Made by a program: the position numbers and the translations under genes
Part shown: positions 35,931 through 47,926 of the stretch, piece by piece
How the letters are laid out: each line of letters begins with the position of its first letter
Numbering within the stretch: the stretch's first letter is position 1
The notes under the pieces: generated by a model
What the model was told of the DNA's origin: nothing
What the model saw: only the letters and a program-made list of their open reading frames with translations
Databases searched by the model: none
Source of the DNA: Clusia tigrina
Taxonomy: Eukaryota; Arthropoda; Insecta; Diptera; Clusiidae
NCBI GenBank assembly: GCA_920105625.2
Contig: OV050031.1
Span: forward strand, 95,857,676-95,921,675
Direction: 5' to 3'
Length of the DNA: 64,000 bases

Positions 35931-37046
35931 AGTCCCAAATAAAACACTGAAAAAACTTCAAATGGCCCTAACTTCTATACGGTACGTCCTACACCTATCA
36001 AAGTTTGCAACATACAAATGCTTGTAACTTTTCACTGGAGCGTCATAAAACCTTGAAATTCTGTAACAATAAAGTACTCGAGCCTTTTGTCAATTTAAGC
36101 TATCGCTCAAAGCTGTGCTACCCTTGAGTCCCAAATCAATCACTGATAAAACTTCAAATGGCCCTAACTTCTATACGGTTCGTCCTACACCTAACAAAGT
36201 TTGCAACATACAAATGCTTGTAACTTTTCACTGGAGCGTCATAAAATCTTGAAATTTTGTATCAATAAAGTACTCGAGCCGCTTGTCAATTTAAGCTATC
36301 GCTCAAAGCTATGCTACCCTTAAGTCCCAAATCAAACACTGATAAAACTTCAAATGGCCCTAACTTCTATACGGTACGTCCTACACCTATCAAAGTTTGC
36401 AACATAAAAATGCTTGTAACTTTTTACTGGAGCGTCATAAAACCTTGAAATTTTGTAACAATAAAGTACTCGAGCCTCTTGTCAATTTAAGCTATCGCTC
36501 AAAGCTATGCTACCCTTGAGTCCCAAATAAAACACTGATAAAACTTCAAATGGCCCTAACTTCTATACGGTACGTCCTACACCTATCAAAGTTTGCAACA
36601 TACAAATGCTTGTAACTGTTTACTGGAGCGTCATAAAACATTGAAATTTTGTAACAATAAAGCACTCGAGCCTCTTGTCAATTTAAGCTATCGCTCAAAG
36701 CTATGCTACCCTTGAGTCCCAAATCAATCACTGATAAAACTTCAAATGGCCCTAACTTCTATACGGTACGTCCTACACCTATTAAAGTTTGCAACATACA
36801 AATGCTTGTAACTTTTTACTGGAGCGTCATAAAACCTTGAAATTTTGTAACAATAAAGTACTCGAGCCTTTTGTTAATTTAAGCTATTGCTCAAAGCTAT
36901 GCTACCCTTGAATCCCAAATAAAACACTGATAAAACTTCAAATGGCCCTAACTTCTATAGGGTACGTCCTACACCTATCAAAGTTTGCAACATAAAAATG
37001 CTTGTAACTTTTTACTGGAGCGTCATAAAACCTTGAAATTTTGTAA
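35931..37046 (+). repeat. Linking monomers between long duplications
   Basis: 36067 carries GCTGTGCTAC and GGTTCGTCC, like 26853 and 30970. 36263 is the CCGCTTG type. 36459 has GTAACTGTTTACTGG. 36655 has CCTATTAAAG. 36851 has CCTTTTGTTAATTT and ATAGGGTACG. The last three match 40967-41554 at 4508 bp (23 monomers) and seed the 11-monomer HOR that follows there. Confidence 0.75.
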
Positions 37047-38418
37047 CAATAAAGTACTCGAGTCTCTTGTCAATTTAAGCTATCGCTCAAAGCTATGCTA
37101 CCCTTGAGTCCCAAATCAAACACTGATAAAACTTCAAATAGCCCTAACTTCTATACGGTTCGTCCTACACCTAACAAAGTTTGCAACATACAAATGCTTG
37201 TAACTTTTCACTGGAGCGTCATAAAATCTTGAAATTTTGTAACAATAAAGTACTCGAGCCTCTTGTCAATTTAAGCTATCGCTCAAAGTTATGCTACCCT
37301 TGAGTCCCAAATAAAACACAGGTAAAACTTCAAATGGCCCTAACTTCTATACGGTACGTCCTACACCTATCAAAGTTTGCAACATACAAATGCTTGTAAC
37401 TTTTTACTGGAGCGTCATAAAACCTTGAAATTTTGTATCAATAAAGTACTCGAGCCGCTTGTCAATTTAAGCTATCGCTCAAAGCTATGCTACCCTTAAG
37501 TCCCAAATCAAACACTGATAAAACTTCAAATGGCCCTAACTTCTATACGGTACGTCCTACACCTATCAAAGTTTGCAACATAAAAATGCTTGTAACTTTT
37601 TACTGGAGCGTCATAAAACCTTGAAATTTTGTAACAATAAAGTACTCGAGCCGCTTGTCAATTTAAGCTATCGCTCAAAGCTATGCTACCCTTAAGTCCC
37701 AAATAAAACACTGATAAAACTTCAAATGGCCCTAACTTCTATACGGTACGTCCTACACCTATCAAAGTTTGCAACATACAAATGCTTGTAACTTTTTACT
37801 GGAGCGTCATAAAACATTGAAATTTTGTAACAATAAAGCACTCGAGCCTCTTGTCAATCTAAGCTATCGCTCAAAGCTATGCTACCCTTGAGTCCCAAAT
37901 CAATCACTGATAAAACTTCAAATGGCCCTAACTTCTATACGGTACGTCCTACACCTATCAAAGTTTGCAACATACAAATGCTTGTAACTTTTTACTGGAG
38001 CGTCATAAAACCTTGAAATTTTGTAACAATAAAGTACTCGAGCCTTTTGTCAATTTAAGCTATTGCTCAAAGCTATGCTACCCTTGAATCCCAAATAAAA
38101 CACTGATAAAACTTCAAATGGCCCTAACTTCTATACGGTACGGCCTACACCTATCAAAGTTTGCAACATAAAAATGCTTGTAACTTTTTACTGGAGCGTC
38201 ATAAAACCTTGAAATTTTGTAACAATAAAGTACTCGAGCCTCTTGTCAATTTAAGCTATTGCTCAAAGCTATGCTACCCTTGAATCCCAAATAAAACACT
38301 GATAAAACTTCAAATGGCCCTAACTTCTATACGGTACGTCCTACACCTATCAAAGTTTGCAACATACAAATGCTTGTAAGTTTTTACTGGAGAGTCATAA
38401 AACATTGAAATTTTGTAA
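37047..38418 (+). repeat. Segment duplicated at 46 monomers, copy 2
   Basis: This is the second copy of 28030-29401. Its first monomer is a hybrid: the left end has CGAGTCTCTTG and no CAATTAAAGC, while the right part has CAAATAGCC and GGTTCGTCC. From 38027 it also lies in register with 32931, so two duplicated segments overlap here. Confidence 0.82.
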
Positions 38419-41026
38419 CAATAAAGTACTCGAGCCTCTTGTCAATTTAAGCTATCGCTCAAAGCTATGCTACCCTTGAGTCCCAAATCAAACACTGATA
38501 AAACTTCAAATGGCCCTAACTTCTATACGGTACGTCCTACACCTATCAAAGTTTGCAACATACAAATGCTTGTACCTTTTTACTGGAGCGTCATAAAACC
38601 TTGAAATTTTGTAACAATAAAGTACTCGAGCCTCTTGTCAATTTAAGCTATCGCTCAAAGCTATGCTACCCTTGAGTCCCAAATAAAACACTGATAAAAC
38701 TTCAAATGGCCCTAACTTCTATATGGTTCGTCCTACACCTATCAAAGTTTGCAACATACAAATACTTGTAACTTTTTACTGGAGCGTCATAAAACCTTGA
38801 AATTTTGTATCAATAAAGTACTCGAGCCGCTTGTCAATTTAAGCTATCGCTCAAAGCTATGCTACCCTTAAGTCCCAAATCAAACACTGATAAAACTTCA
38901 AATGGCCCTAACTTCTGTACGGTACGTCCTACACCTATCAAAGTTTGCAACATACAAATGCTTGTAACTTTTCACTGGAGCGTCATAAAACCTTGAAATT
39001 TTGTAACAATAAAGTACTCGAGTCTCTTGTCAATTTAAGCTATCGCTCAAAGCTATGCTACCCTTAAGTCCCAAATCAAACACTGATAAAACTTCAAAGG
39101 GCCCTAACTTCTGTACGGCACGTCCTACACCTATCAAAGTTTGCAACATACAAATGCTTGTAACTTTTTACTGGAGCGTCATAAAACATTGAAATTTTGT
39201 AACAATAAAGTACTCGAGCCTCTTGTCAATTAAAGCTATCGCTCAAAGCTATGCTACCCTTGAGTCCCAAATCAAACACTGATAAAACTTCAAATGGCCC
39301 TAACTTATATACGGTACGTCCTACACCTATCAATGTTTGCCACATATATATGCTTGTAACTTTTTACTGGAGCGTCATAAAACCTTGAAATTTTGTAACA
39401 ATAAAGTACTCGAGACTCTTGTCAATTTAAGCTATCGCTCAAAGCTATGCTACCCTTGAGTCCCAAATCAATCACTGAAAAAACTTCAAATGGCCCTAAC
39501 TTCTATACGGTACGTCCTACACCTATCAAAGTTTGCAACATACAAATGCATGTAACTTTTCACTGGAGCGTCATAAAACCTTGAAATTTTGTAACAATAA
39601 AGTACTCGAGCCTCTTGTCAATTTAAGCTATCGCTCAAAGCTATGCTACCCTTGAGACCCAAATCAAACACTGATAAAACTTCAAATGGCCCTAACTTCT
39701 GTACGGTACGTCCTACACCTATCAAAGTTTGCAACATACAAATGCTTGTAACTTTTCACTGGAGCGTCATAAAACCTTGAAATTTTGTAACAATAAAGTA
39801 CTCGAGTCTCTTGTCAATTTAAGCTATCGCTCAAAGCTATGCTACCCTTAAGTCCCAAATCAAACACTGATAAAACTTCAAAGGGCCCTAACTTCTGTAC
39901 GGTACGTCCTACACCTATCAAAGTTTGCAACATACAAATGCTTGTAACTTTTTACTGGAGCGTCATAAAACATTGAAATTTTGTAACAATAAAGTACTCG
40001 AGCCGCTTGTCAATTTAAGCTATCGCTCAAAGCTATGCTACCCATAAGTCCCAAATAAAACACTGATAAAACTTCAAATGGCCCTAACTTCTATACGGTA
40101 CGTCCTACACCTATCAAAGTTTGCAACATACAAATGCTTGTAACTTTTTACTGGAGCGTCATAAAACCTTGAAATTTTGTAACAATAAAGTACTCGAGCC
40201 TCTTGTCAATTTAAGCTATCGCTCAAAGCTATGCTACCCTTAAGTCCCAAATAAAACACTGAAAAAACTTCAAATGGCCCTAACTTCTATACGGTACGTC
40301 CTACACCTATCAAAGTTTGCAACATACAAATGCTTGTAACTTTTTACTGGAGAGTCATAAAACATTGAAATTTTGTAACAATAAAGTACTCGAGCCTCTT
40401 GTCAATTAAAGCTATCGCTCAAAGCTATGCTACCCTTGAGTCACAAATCAAACACTGATAAAACTTCAAATAGCCCTAACTTCTATACGGTACGACCTAC
40501 ACCTATCAAAGTTTGCAACATACAAATGCTTGTAACTTTTTACTGGAGCGTCATAAAACCTTGAAATTTTGTTACAATAAAGTACTCGAGCCTCTTGTCA
40601 ATTTAAGCTATCGCTCAAAGCTATGCTACCCTTAAGTCCCAAATAAAACACTGAAAAAACTTCAAATGGCCCTAACTTCTATACGGTACGTCCTACACCT
40701 ATCAAAGTTTGCAACATACAAATGCTTGTAACTTTTTACTGGAGAGTCATAAAACATTGAAATTTTGTAACAATAAAGTACTCGAGCCTCTTGTCAATTA
40801 AAGCTATCGCTCAAAGCTATGCTACCCTTGAGTCACAAATCAAACACTGATAAAACTTCAAATAGCCCTAACTTCTATACGGTACGACCTACACCTATCA
40901 AAGTTTGCGACATACAAATGCTTGTAACTTTCTACTGGAGCGTCATAAAACCTTGAAATTTTGTTACAATAAAGTACTCGAGCCTCTTGTCAATTTAAGC
41001 TATCGCTCAAAGCTATGCTACCCTTG
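38419..41026 (+). repeat. Segment duplicated at 26 monomers, copy 2 (continuation)
   Basis: With 38027-38418 this forms the second copy of 32931-35930. Copy-specific changes are rare, for example CATATATATGC (near 39350) for CATATAAATGC and TTTCTACTGG (near 40930) for TTTTTACTGG. The dimeric sub-repeat is retained at 40183-40966. The match ends in monomer 40967, where TTGAGTCCC and ACTGATAAAAC replace TTAAGTCCC and ACTGAAAAAAC. Confidence 0.88.
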
Positions 41027-41162
41027 AGTCCCAAATAAAACACTGATAAAACTTCAAATGGCCCTAACTTCTATACGGTACGTCCTACACCTATCAAAGT
41101 TTGCAACATACAAATGCTTGTAACTGTTTACTGGAGCGTCATAAAACATTGAAATTTTGTAA

Positions 41163-43286
41163 CAATAAAGCACTCGAGCCTCTTGTCAATTTAAGCTATC
41201 GCTCAAAGCTATGCTACCCTTGAGTCCCAAATCAATCACTGATAAAACTTCAAATGGCCCTAACTTCTATACGGTACGTCCTACACCTATTAAAGTTTGC
41301 AACATACAAATGCTTGTAACTTTTTACTGGAGCGTCATAAAACCTTGAAATTTTGTAACAATAAAGTACTCGAGCCTTTTGTTAATTTAAGCTATTGCTC
41401 AAAGCTATGCTACCCTTGAATCCCAAATAAAACACTGATAAAACTTCAAATGGCCCTAACTTCTATAGGGTACGTCCTACACCTATCAAAGTTTGCAACA
41501 TAAAAATGCTTGTAACTTTTTACTGGAGCGTCATAAAACCTTGAAATTTTGTAACAATAAAGTACTCGAGCCTCTTGTCAATTTAAGCTATTGCTCAAAG
41601 CTATGCTACCCTTGAATCCCAAATAAAACACTGATAAAACTTCAAATGGCCCTAACTTCTATACGGTACATCCTACACCTATCAAAGTTTGCAACATACA
41701 AATGCTTGTAAGTTTTTACTGGAGAGTCATAAAACATTGAAATTTTGTAACAATAAAGTACTCGAGCCTCTTGTCAATTTAAGCTATCGCTCAAAGCTAT
41801 GCTACCCTTGAGTCCCAAATCAAACACTGATAAAACTTCAAATGGCCCTAACTTCTATACGGTACGTCCTACACCTATCAAAGTTTGCAACATACAAATG
41901 CTTGTATCTTTTTACTGGAGCGTCATAAAACCTTGAAATTTTGTAACAATAAAGTACTCGAGCCTCTTGTCAATTTAAGCTATCGCTCAAAGCTATGCTA
42001 CCCTTAAGTCCCAAATAAAACACTGATAAAACTTCAAATGGCCCTAACTTCTATACGGTACGTCCTACACCTATCAAAGTTTGCAACATACAAATGCTTG
42101 TAACTTTTTACTGGAGAGTCATAAAACATTGAAATTTTGTAACAATAAAGTACTCGAGCCTCTTGTCAATTAAAGCTATCGCTCAAAGCTATGCTACCCT
42201 TGAGTCCCAAATCAAACACTGATAAAACTTAAAATAGCCCTAACTTCTATACGGTACGTCCTACACCTATCAAAGTTTGCAACATACAAATGCTTGTAAC
42301 TTTTCACTGGAGCGTCATAAAACCTTGAAATTTTGTAACAATAAAGTACTCGAGCCTCTTGTCAATTTAAGCTATCGTTCAAAGCTATGCTACCCTTGAG
42401 TCCCAAATAAAACACTGATAAAACTTCAAATGGCCCTAACTTCTATACGGTACGTCCTACACCTATCAAAGTTTGCAACATACAAATACTTGTAACTTTT
42501 TACTGGAGCGTCATAAAACCTTGAAATTTTGTATCAATAAAGTACTCGAGCCGCTTGTCAATTTAAGCTATCGCTCAAAGCTATGCTACCCTTAAGTCCC
42601 AAATCAAACACTGATAAAACTTCAAATGGCCCTAACTTCTATACGGTACGTCCTAACCTATGAATGTTTGCCACATATAAATGCTTGTAACTTTTTACTG
42701 GAGCGTCATAAAACCTTGAAATTTTGTAACAATAAAGTACTCGAGTCTCTTGTCAATTTAAGCTATCGCTCAAAGCTATGCTACCCTTGAGTCCCAAATC
42801 AATCACTGATAAAACTTCGAATGGCCCTAACTTCTGTACATATAAATGCTTGTAAGTTTTGACTTTAGCGTCATAAAAACTTGAAATTTTGTAACAGTAA
42901 AGTACTCGAGCCTCTTGTCAATTTAAGCTATCGCTCAAAGCTATGCTACCCTTAAGTCCCAAATCAAACACTGATAAAACTTCAAATGGCCCTAACTTCT
43001 ATACGGTACGTCCTACACCTATCAAAGTTTGCAACATATAAATGCTTGTAACTTTTTACTGGAGCGTCATAAAACCTTGAAATTTTGTAACAATAAAGCA
43101 CTCGAGCTTCTTGTCAATTTAAGCTATCGCTCAAAGCTAGGCTACCCTTAAGTCCCAAATCAAACACTGATAAAACTTCAAATGGCCCTAACTTCTATAC
43201 GGTACGTCCTACACCTATCAAAGTTTGCAACATACAAATGCTTGTAACTGTTTACTGGAGCGTCATAAAACATTGAAATTTTGTAA
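41163..43286 (+). repeat. 11-monomer HOR (2124 bp), copy 1
   Basis: The monomers start at 41163, 41359, 41555, 41751, 41947, 42143, 42339, 42535, 42730 (165 bp), 42895 and 43091. Markers: CCTATTAAAG, TTTTGTTAATTT with ATAGGGTACG, GGTACATCC with GTAAGTTTTT, CTTGTATCTTTTT, CAATTAAAGC with CTTAAAATAGCC, ATCGTTCAAAGC, CCTAACCTATGAATG, the short monomer, and GAGCTTCTTG with GCTAGGCTAC. GTAACTGTTTACTGG at 41119, 43243 and 45172 marks the boundaries. Confidence 0.9.
42730..42894 (+). repeat. 165-bp short monomer 1
   Basis: This monomer lacks 31 bp between CTTCTGTAC and ATATAAATG, that is, monomer positions 111-141 (ACGGTACG...GCAAC). A 2-bp AC at both ends makes the exact breakpoint ambiguous. It also carries CTTCGAATGG, GTAAGTTTTGAC, TTTAGCG, AAAAACTTG, and CAGTAAAG at the start of the next monomer. 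Confidence 0.92.
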
Positions 43287-45215
43287 CAATAAAGCACTCG
43301 AGCCTCTTGTCAATTTAAGCTATCGCTCAAAGCTATGCTACCCTTGAGTCCCAAATCAATCACTGATAAAACTTCAAATGGCCCTAACTTCTATACGGTA
43401 CGTCCTACACCTATTAAAGTTTGCAACATACAAATGCTTGTAACTTTTTACTGGAGCGTCATAAAACCTTGAAATTTTGTAACAATAAAGTACTCGAGCC
43501 TTTTGTTAATTTAAGCTATTGCTCAAAGCTATGCTACCCTTGAATCCCAAATAAAACACTGATAAAACTTCAAATGGCCCTAACTTCTATAGGGTACGTC
43601 CTACACCTATCAAAGTTTGCAACATAAAAATGCTTGTAACTTTTTACTGGAGCGTCATAAAACCTTGAAATTTTGTAACAATAAAGTACTCGAGCCTCTT
43701 GTCAATTTAAGCTATTGCTCAAAGCTATGCTACCCTTGAATCCCAAATAAAACACTGATAAAACTTCAAATGGCCCTAACTTCTATACGGTACATCCTAC
43801 ACCTATCAAAGTTTGCAACATACAAATGCTTGTAAGTTTTTACTGGAGAGTCATAAAACATTGAAATTTTGTAACAATAAAGTACTCGAGCCTCTTGTCA
43901 ATTTAAGCTATCGCTCAAAGCTATGCTACCCTTGAGTCCCAAATCAAACACTGATAAAACTTCAAATGGCCCTAACTTCTATACGGTACGTCCTACACCT
44001 ATCAAAGTTTGCAACATACAAATGCTTGTACCTTTTTACTGGAGCGTCATAAAACCTTGAAATTTTGTAACAATAAAGTACTCGAGCCTCTTGTCAATTT
44101 AAGCTATCGCTCAAAGCTATGCTACCCTTAAGTCCCAAATAAAACACTGATAAAACTTCAAATGGCCCTAACTTCTATACGGTACGTCCTACACCTATCA
44201 AAGTTTGCAACATACAAATGCTTGTAACTTTTTACTGGAGAGTCATAAAACATTGAAATTTTGTAACAATAAAGTACTCGAGCCTCTTGTCAATTAAAGC
44301 TATCGCTCAAAGCTATGCTACCCTTGAGTCCCAAATCAAACACTGATAAAACTTAAAATAGCCCTAACTTCTATACGGTACGTCCTACACCTATCAAAGT
44401 TTGCAACATACAAATGCTTGTAACTTTTCACTGGAGCGTCATAAAACCTTGAAATTTTGTAACAATAAAGTACTCGAGCCTCTTGTCAATTTAAGCTATC
44501 GCTCAAAGCTATGCTACCCTTGAGTCCCAAATAAAACACTGATAAAACTTCAAATGGCCCTAACTTCTATACGGTACGTCCTACACCTATCAAAGTTTGC
44601 AACATACAAATACTTGTAACTTTTTACTGGAGCGTCATAAAACCTTGAAATTTTGTATCAATAAAGTACTCGAGCCGCTTGTCAATTTAAGCTATCGCTC
44701 AAAGCTATGCTACCCTTGAGTCCCAAATCAATCACTGATAAAACTTCGAATGGCCCTAACTTCTGTACATATAAATGCTTGTAAGTTTTGACTTTAGCGT
44801 CATAAAAACTTGAAATTTTGTAACAGTAAAGTACTCGAGCCTCTTGTCAATTTAAGCTATCGCTCAAAGCTATGCTACCCTTAAGTCCCAAATCAAACAC
44901 TGATAAAACTTCAAATGGCCCTAACTTCTATACGGTACGTCCTACACCTATCAAAGTTTGCAACATATAAATGCTTGTAACTTTTTACTGGAGCGTCATA
45001 AAACCTTGAAATTTTGTAACAATAAAGCACTCGAGCTTCTTGTCAATTTAAGCTATCGCTCAAAGCTAGGCTACCCTTAAGTCCCAAATCAAACACTGAT
45101 AAAACTTCAAATGGCCCTAACTTCTATACGGTACGTCCTACACCTATCAAAGTTTGCAACATACAAATGCTTGTAACTGTTTACTGGAGCGTCATAAAAC
45201 ATTGAAATTTTGTAA
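43287..45215 (+). repeat. 11-monomer HOR, copy 2 with one monomer lost (1929 bp)
   Basis: Ten monomers repeat the order of copy 1. The CCGCTTG/CCTAACCTATG monomer and the CGAGTCTC short monomer of copy 1 (42535 and 42730) are fused into one at 44659, which begins with CCGCTTG and continues as the short type. The exchange lies between monomer positions 20 and 60. Confidence 0.9.
44659..44823 (+). repeat. 165-bp short monomer 2 (chimeric left end)
   Basis: It has the same 31-bp deletion and linked variants as the copy at 42730, including TTTAGCG. Its left end is CCGCTTG rather than CGAGTCTC, taken from the neighbouring monomer type, so it marks an unequal exchange. Confidence 0.92.
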
Positions 45216-47338
45216 CAATAAAGCACTCGAGCCTCTTGTCAATTTAAGCTATCGCTCAAAGCTATGCTACCCTTGAGTCCCAAATCAATCACTGATAAAA
45301 CTTCAAATGGCCCTAACTTCTATACGGTACGTCCTACACCTATTAAAGTTTGCAACATACAAATGCTTGTAACTTTTTACTGGAGCGTCATAAAACCTTG
45401 AAATTTTGTAACAATAAAGTACTCGAGCCTTTTGTTAATTTAAGCTATTGCTCAAAGCTATGCTACCCTTGAATCCCAAATAAAACACTGATAAAACTTC
45501 AAATGGCCCTAACTTCTATAGGGTACGTCCTACACCTATCAAAGTTTGCAACATAAAAATGCTTGTAACTTTTTACTGGAGCGTCATAAAACCTTGAAAT
45601 TTTGTAACAATAAAGTACTCGAGCCTCTTGTCAATTTAAGCTATTGCTCAAAGCTATGCTACCCTTGAATCCCAAATAAAACACTGATAAAACTTCAAAT
45701 GGCCCTAACTTCTATACGGTACATCCTACACCTATCAAAGTTTGCAACACACAAATGCTTGTAAGTTTTTACTGGAGAGTCATAAAACATTGAAATTTTG
45801 TAACAATAAAGTACTCGAGCCTCTTGTCAATTTAAGCTATCGCTCAAAGCTATGCTACCCTTGAGTCCCAAATCAAACACTGATAAAACTTCAAATGGCC
45901 CTAACTTCTATACGGTACGTCCTACACCTATCAAAGTTTGCAACATACAAATGCTTGTACCTTTTTACTGGAGCGTCATAAAACCTTGAAATTTTGTAAC
46001 AATAAAGTACTCGAGCCTCTTGTCAATTTAAGCTATCGCTCAAAGCTATGCTACCCTTAAGTCCCAAATAAAACACTGATAAAACTTCAAATGGCCCTAA
46101 CTTCTATACGGTACGTCCTACACCTATCAAAGTTTGCAACATACAAATGCTTGTAACTTTTTACTGGAGAGTCATAAAACATTGAAATTTTCTAACAATA
46201 AAGTACTCGAGCCTCTTGTCAATTAACGCTATCACTCAAAGCTATGCTACCCTTGAGTCCCAAATCAAACACTGATAAAACTTAAAATAGCCCTAACTTC
46301 TATACGGTACGTCCTACACCTATCAAAGTTTGCAACATACAAATGCTTGTAACTTTTCACTGGAGCGTCATAAAACCTTGAAATTTTGTAACAATAAAGT
46401 ACTCGAGCCTCTTGTCAATTTAAGCTATCGTTCAAAGCTATGCTACCCTTGAGTCCCAAATAAAACACTGATAAAACTTCAAATGGCCCTAACTTCTATA
46501 CGGTACGTCCTACACCTATCAAAGTTTGCAACATACAAATACTTGTAACTTTTTACTGGAGCGTCATAAAACCTTGAAATTTTGTATCAATAAAGTACTC
46601 GAGCCGCTTGTCAATTTAAGCTATCGCTCAAAGCTATGCTACCCTTAAGTCCCAAATCAAACACTGATAAAACTTCAAATGGCCCTAACTTCTATACGGT
46701 ACGTCCTAACCTATGAATGTTTGCCACATATAAATGCTTGTAACTTTCACTGGAGCGTCATAAAACCTTGAAATTTTGTAACAATAAAGTACTCGAGTCT
46801 CTTGTCAATTTAAGCTATCGCTCAAAGCTATGCTACCCTTGAGTCCCAAATCAATCACTGATAAAACTTCGAATGGCCCTAACTTCTGTACATATAAATG
46901 CTTGTAAGTTTTGACTTTAGCGTCATAAAAACTTGAAATTTTGTAACAGTAAAGTACTCGAGCCTCTTGTCAATTTAAGCTATCGCTCAAAGCTATGCTA
47001 CCCTTAAGTCCCAAATCAAACACTGATAAAACTTCAAATGGCCCTAACTTCTATACGGTACGTCCTACACCTATCAAAGTTTGCAACATATAAATGCTTG
47101 TAACTTTTTACTGGAGCGTCATAAAACCTTGAAATTTTGTAACAATAAAGCACTCGAGCTTCTTGTCAATTTAAGCTATCGCTCAAAGCTAGGCTACCCT
47201 TAAGTCCCAAATCAAACACTGATAAAACTTCAAATGGCCCTAACTTCTATACGGTACGTCCTACATCTATCAAAGTTTGCAACATACAAATGCTTGTAAC
47301 TTTTTACTGGAGAGTCATAAAACCTTGAAATTTGGTAA
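45216..47338 (+). repeat. 11-monomer HOR, copy 3 (2123 bp)
   Basis: Eleven monomers again, with copy-specific changes such as GCAACACACAAATG (45746), TTTTCTAACAATAAAG (46188), CAATTAACGCTATCAC (46220) and TAACTTTCACTGG (46742). The last monomer (47143) begins with GAGCTTCTTG and GCTAGGCTAC like copy 1 but ends with GAGAGTC and TTTGGTAAC, marking the end of this HOR domain. Confidence 0.88.
46782..46946 (+). repeat. 165-bp short monomer 3
   Basis: Same deletion, with TTTAGCG and CAGTAAAG. The left end is CGAGTCTC, as in copy 1 of the HOR. Confidence 0.92.
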
Positions 47339-47926
47339 CAATAAAGTACTCGAGCCTCTTGTCAATTTAAGCTATCGCTCAAAGCTATGCTACCCTTGAG
47401 ACCCAAATCAAACACTGATAAAACTTCGAATGGCCCTAACTTCTGTACGGTACGTCCTACACCTATCAACGTTTGCAACATACAAATGCTTGTAACTTTT
47501 TACTGGAGAGTCATAAAACCTTGAAATTTTGTAACAATAAAGTACTCGAGCCTCTTGTCAATTAAAGCTATCGCTCAAAGCTATGCTACCCTTGAGTCCC
47601 AAATCAAACACTGATAAAACTTCAAATGGCCCTAACTTATATACGGTACGTCCTACACCTATCAATGTTTGCCACATATAAATGCTTGTAACTTTTTACT
47701 GGAGCGTCATAAAACCTTGAAATTTTGTAACAATAAAGTACTCGAGCCTTTTGTTAATTTAAGCTATTGCTCAAAGCTATGCTACCCTTGAATCCCAAAT
47801 AAAACACTGATAAAACTTCAAATGGCCCTAACTTCTATAGGGTACGTCCTACACCTATCAAAGTTTGCAACATAAAAATGCTTGTAACTTTTTACTGGAG
47901 CGTCATAAAACCTTGAAATTTTGTAA
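47339..47926 (+). repeat. Linking monomers between two 11-monomer HOR domains
   Basis: There are three monomers. 47339 has TTGAGACCC, CTTCGAATGG and CCTATCAACG. 47535 has CAATTAAAGC, TATATACGG and ATGTTTGCCAC. 47731 has CCTTTTGTTAATTT and ATAGGGTACG, as in 41359, 43483 and 45412. They mix types from both sides. Confidence 0.7.

Noticed and set aside
47401..47460. RNA polymerase III B box (TTCGAA in the ACTTCGAATGG variants)
   Set aside because: Only the central TTCGA matches. The leading GG and a matching A box are absent, and a T5 run at monomer 159-163 would be expected to stop such a transcript. This is not a tRNA- or SINE-like element.
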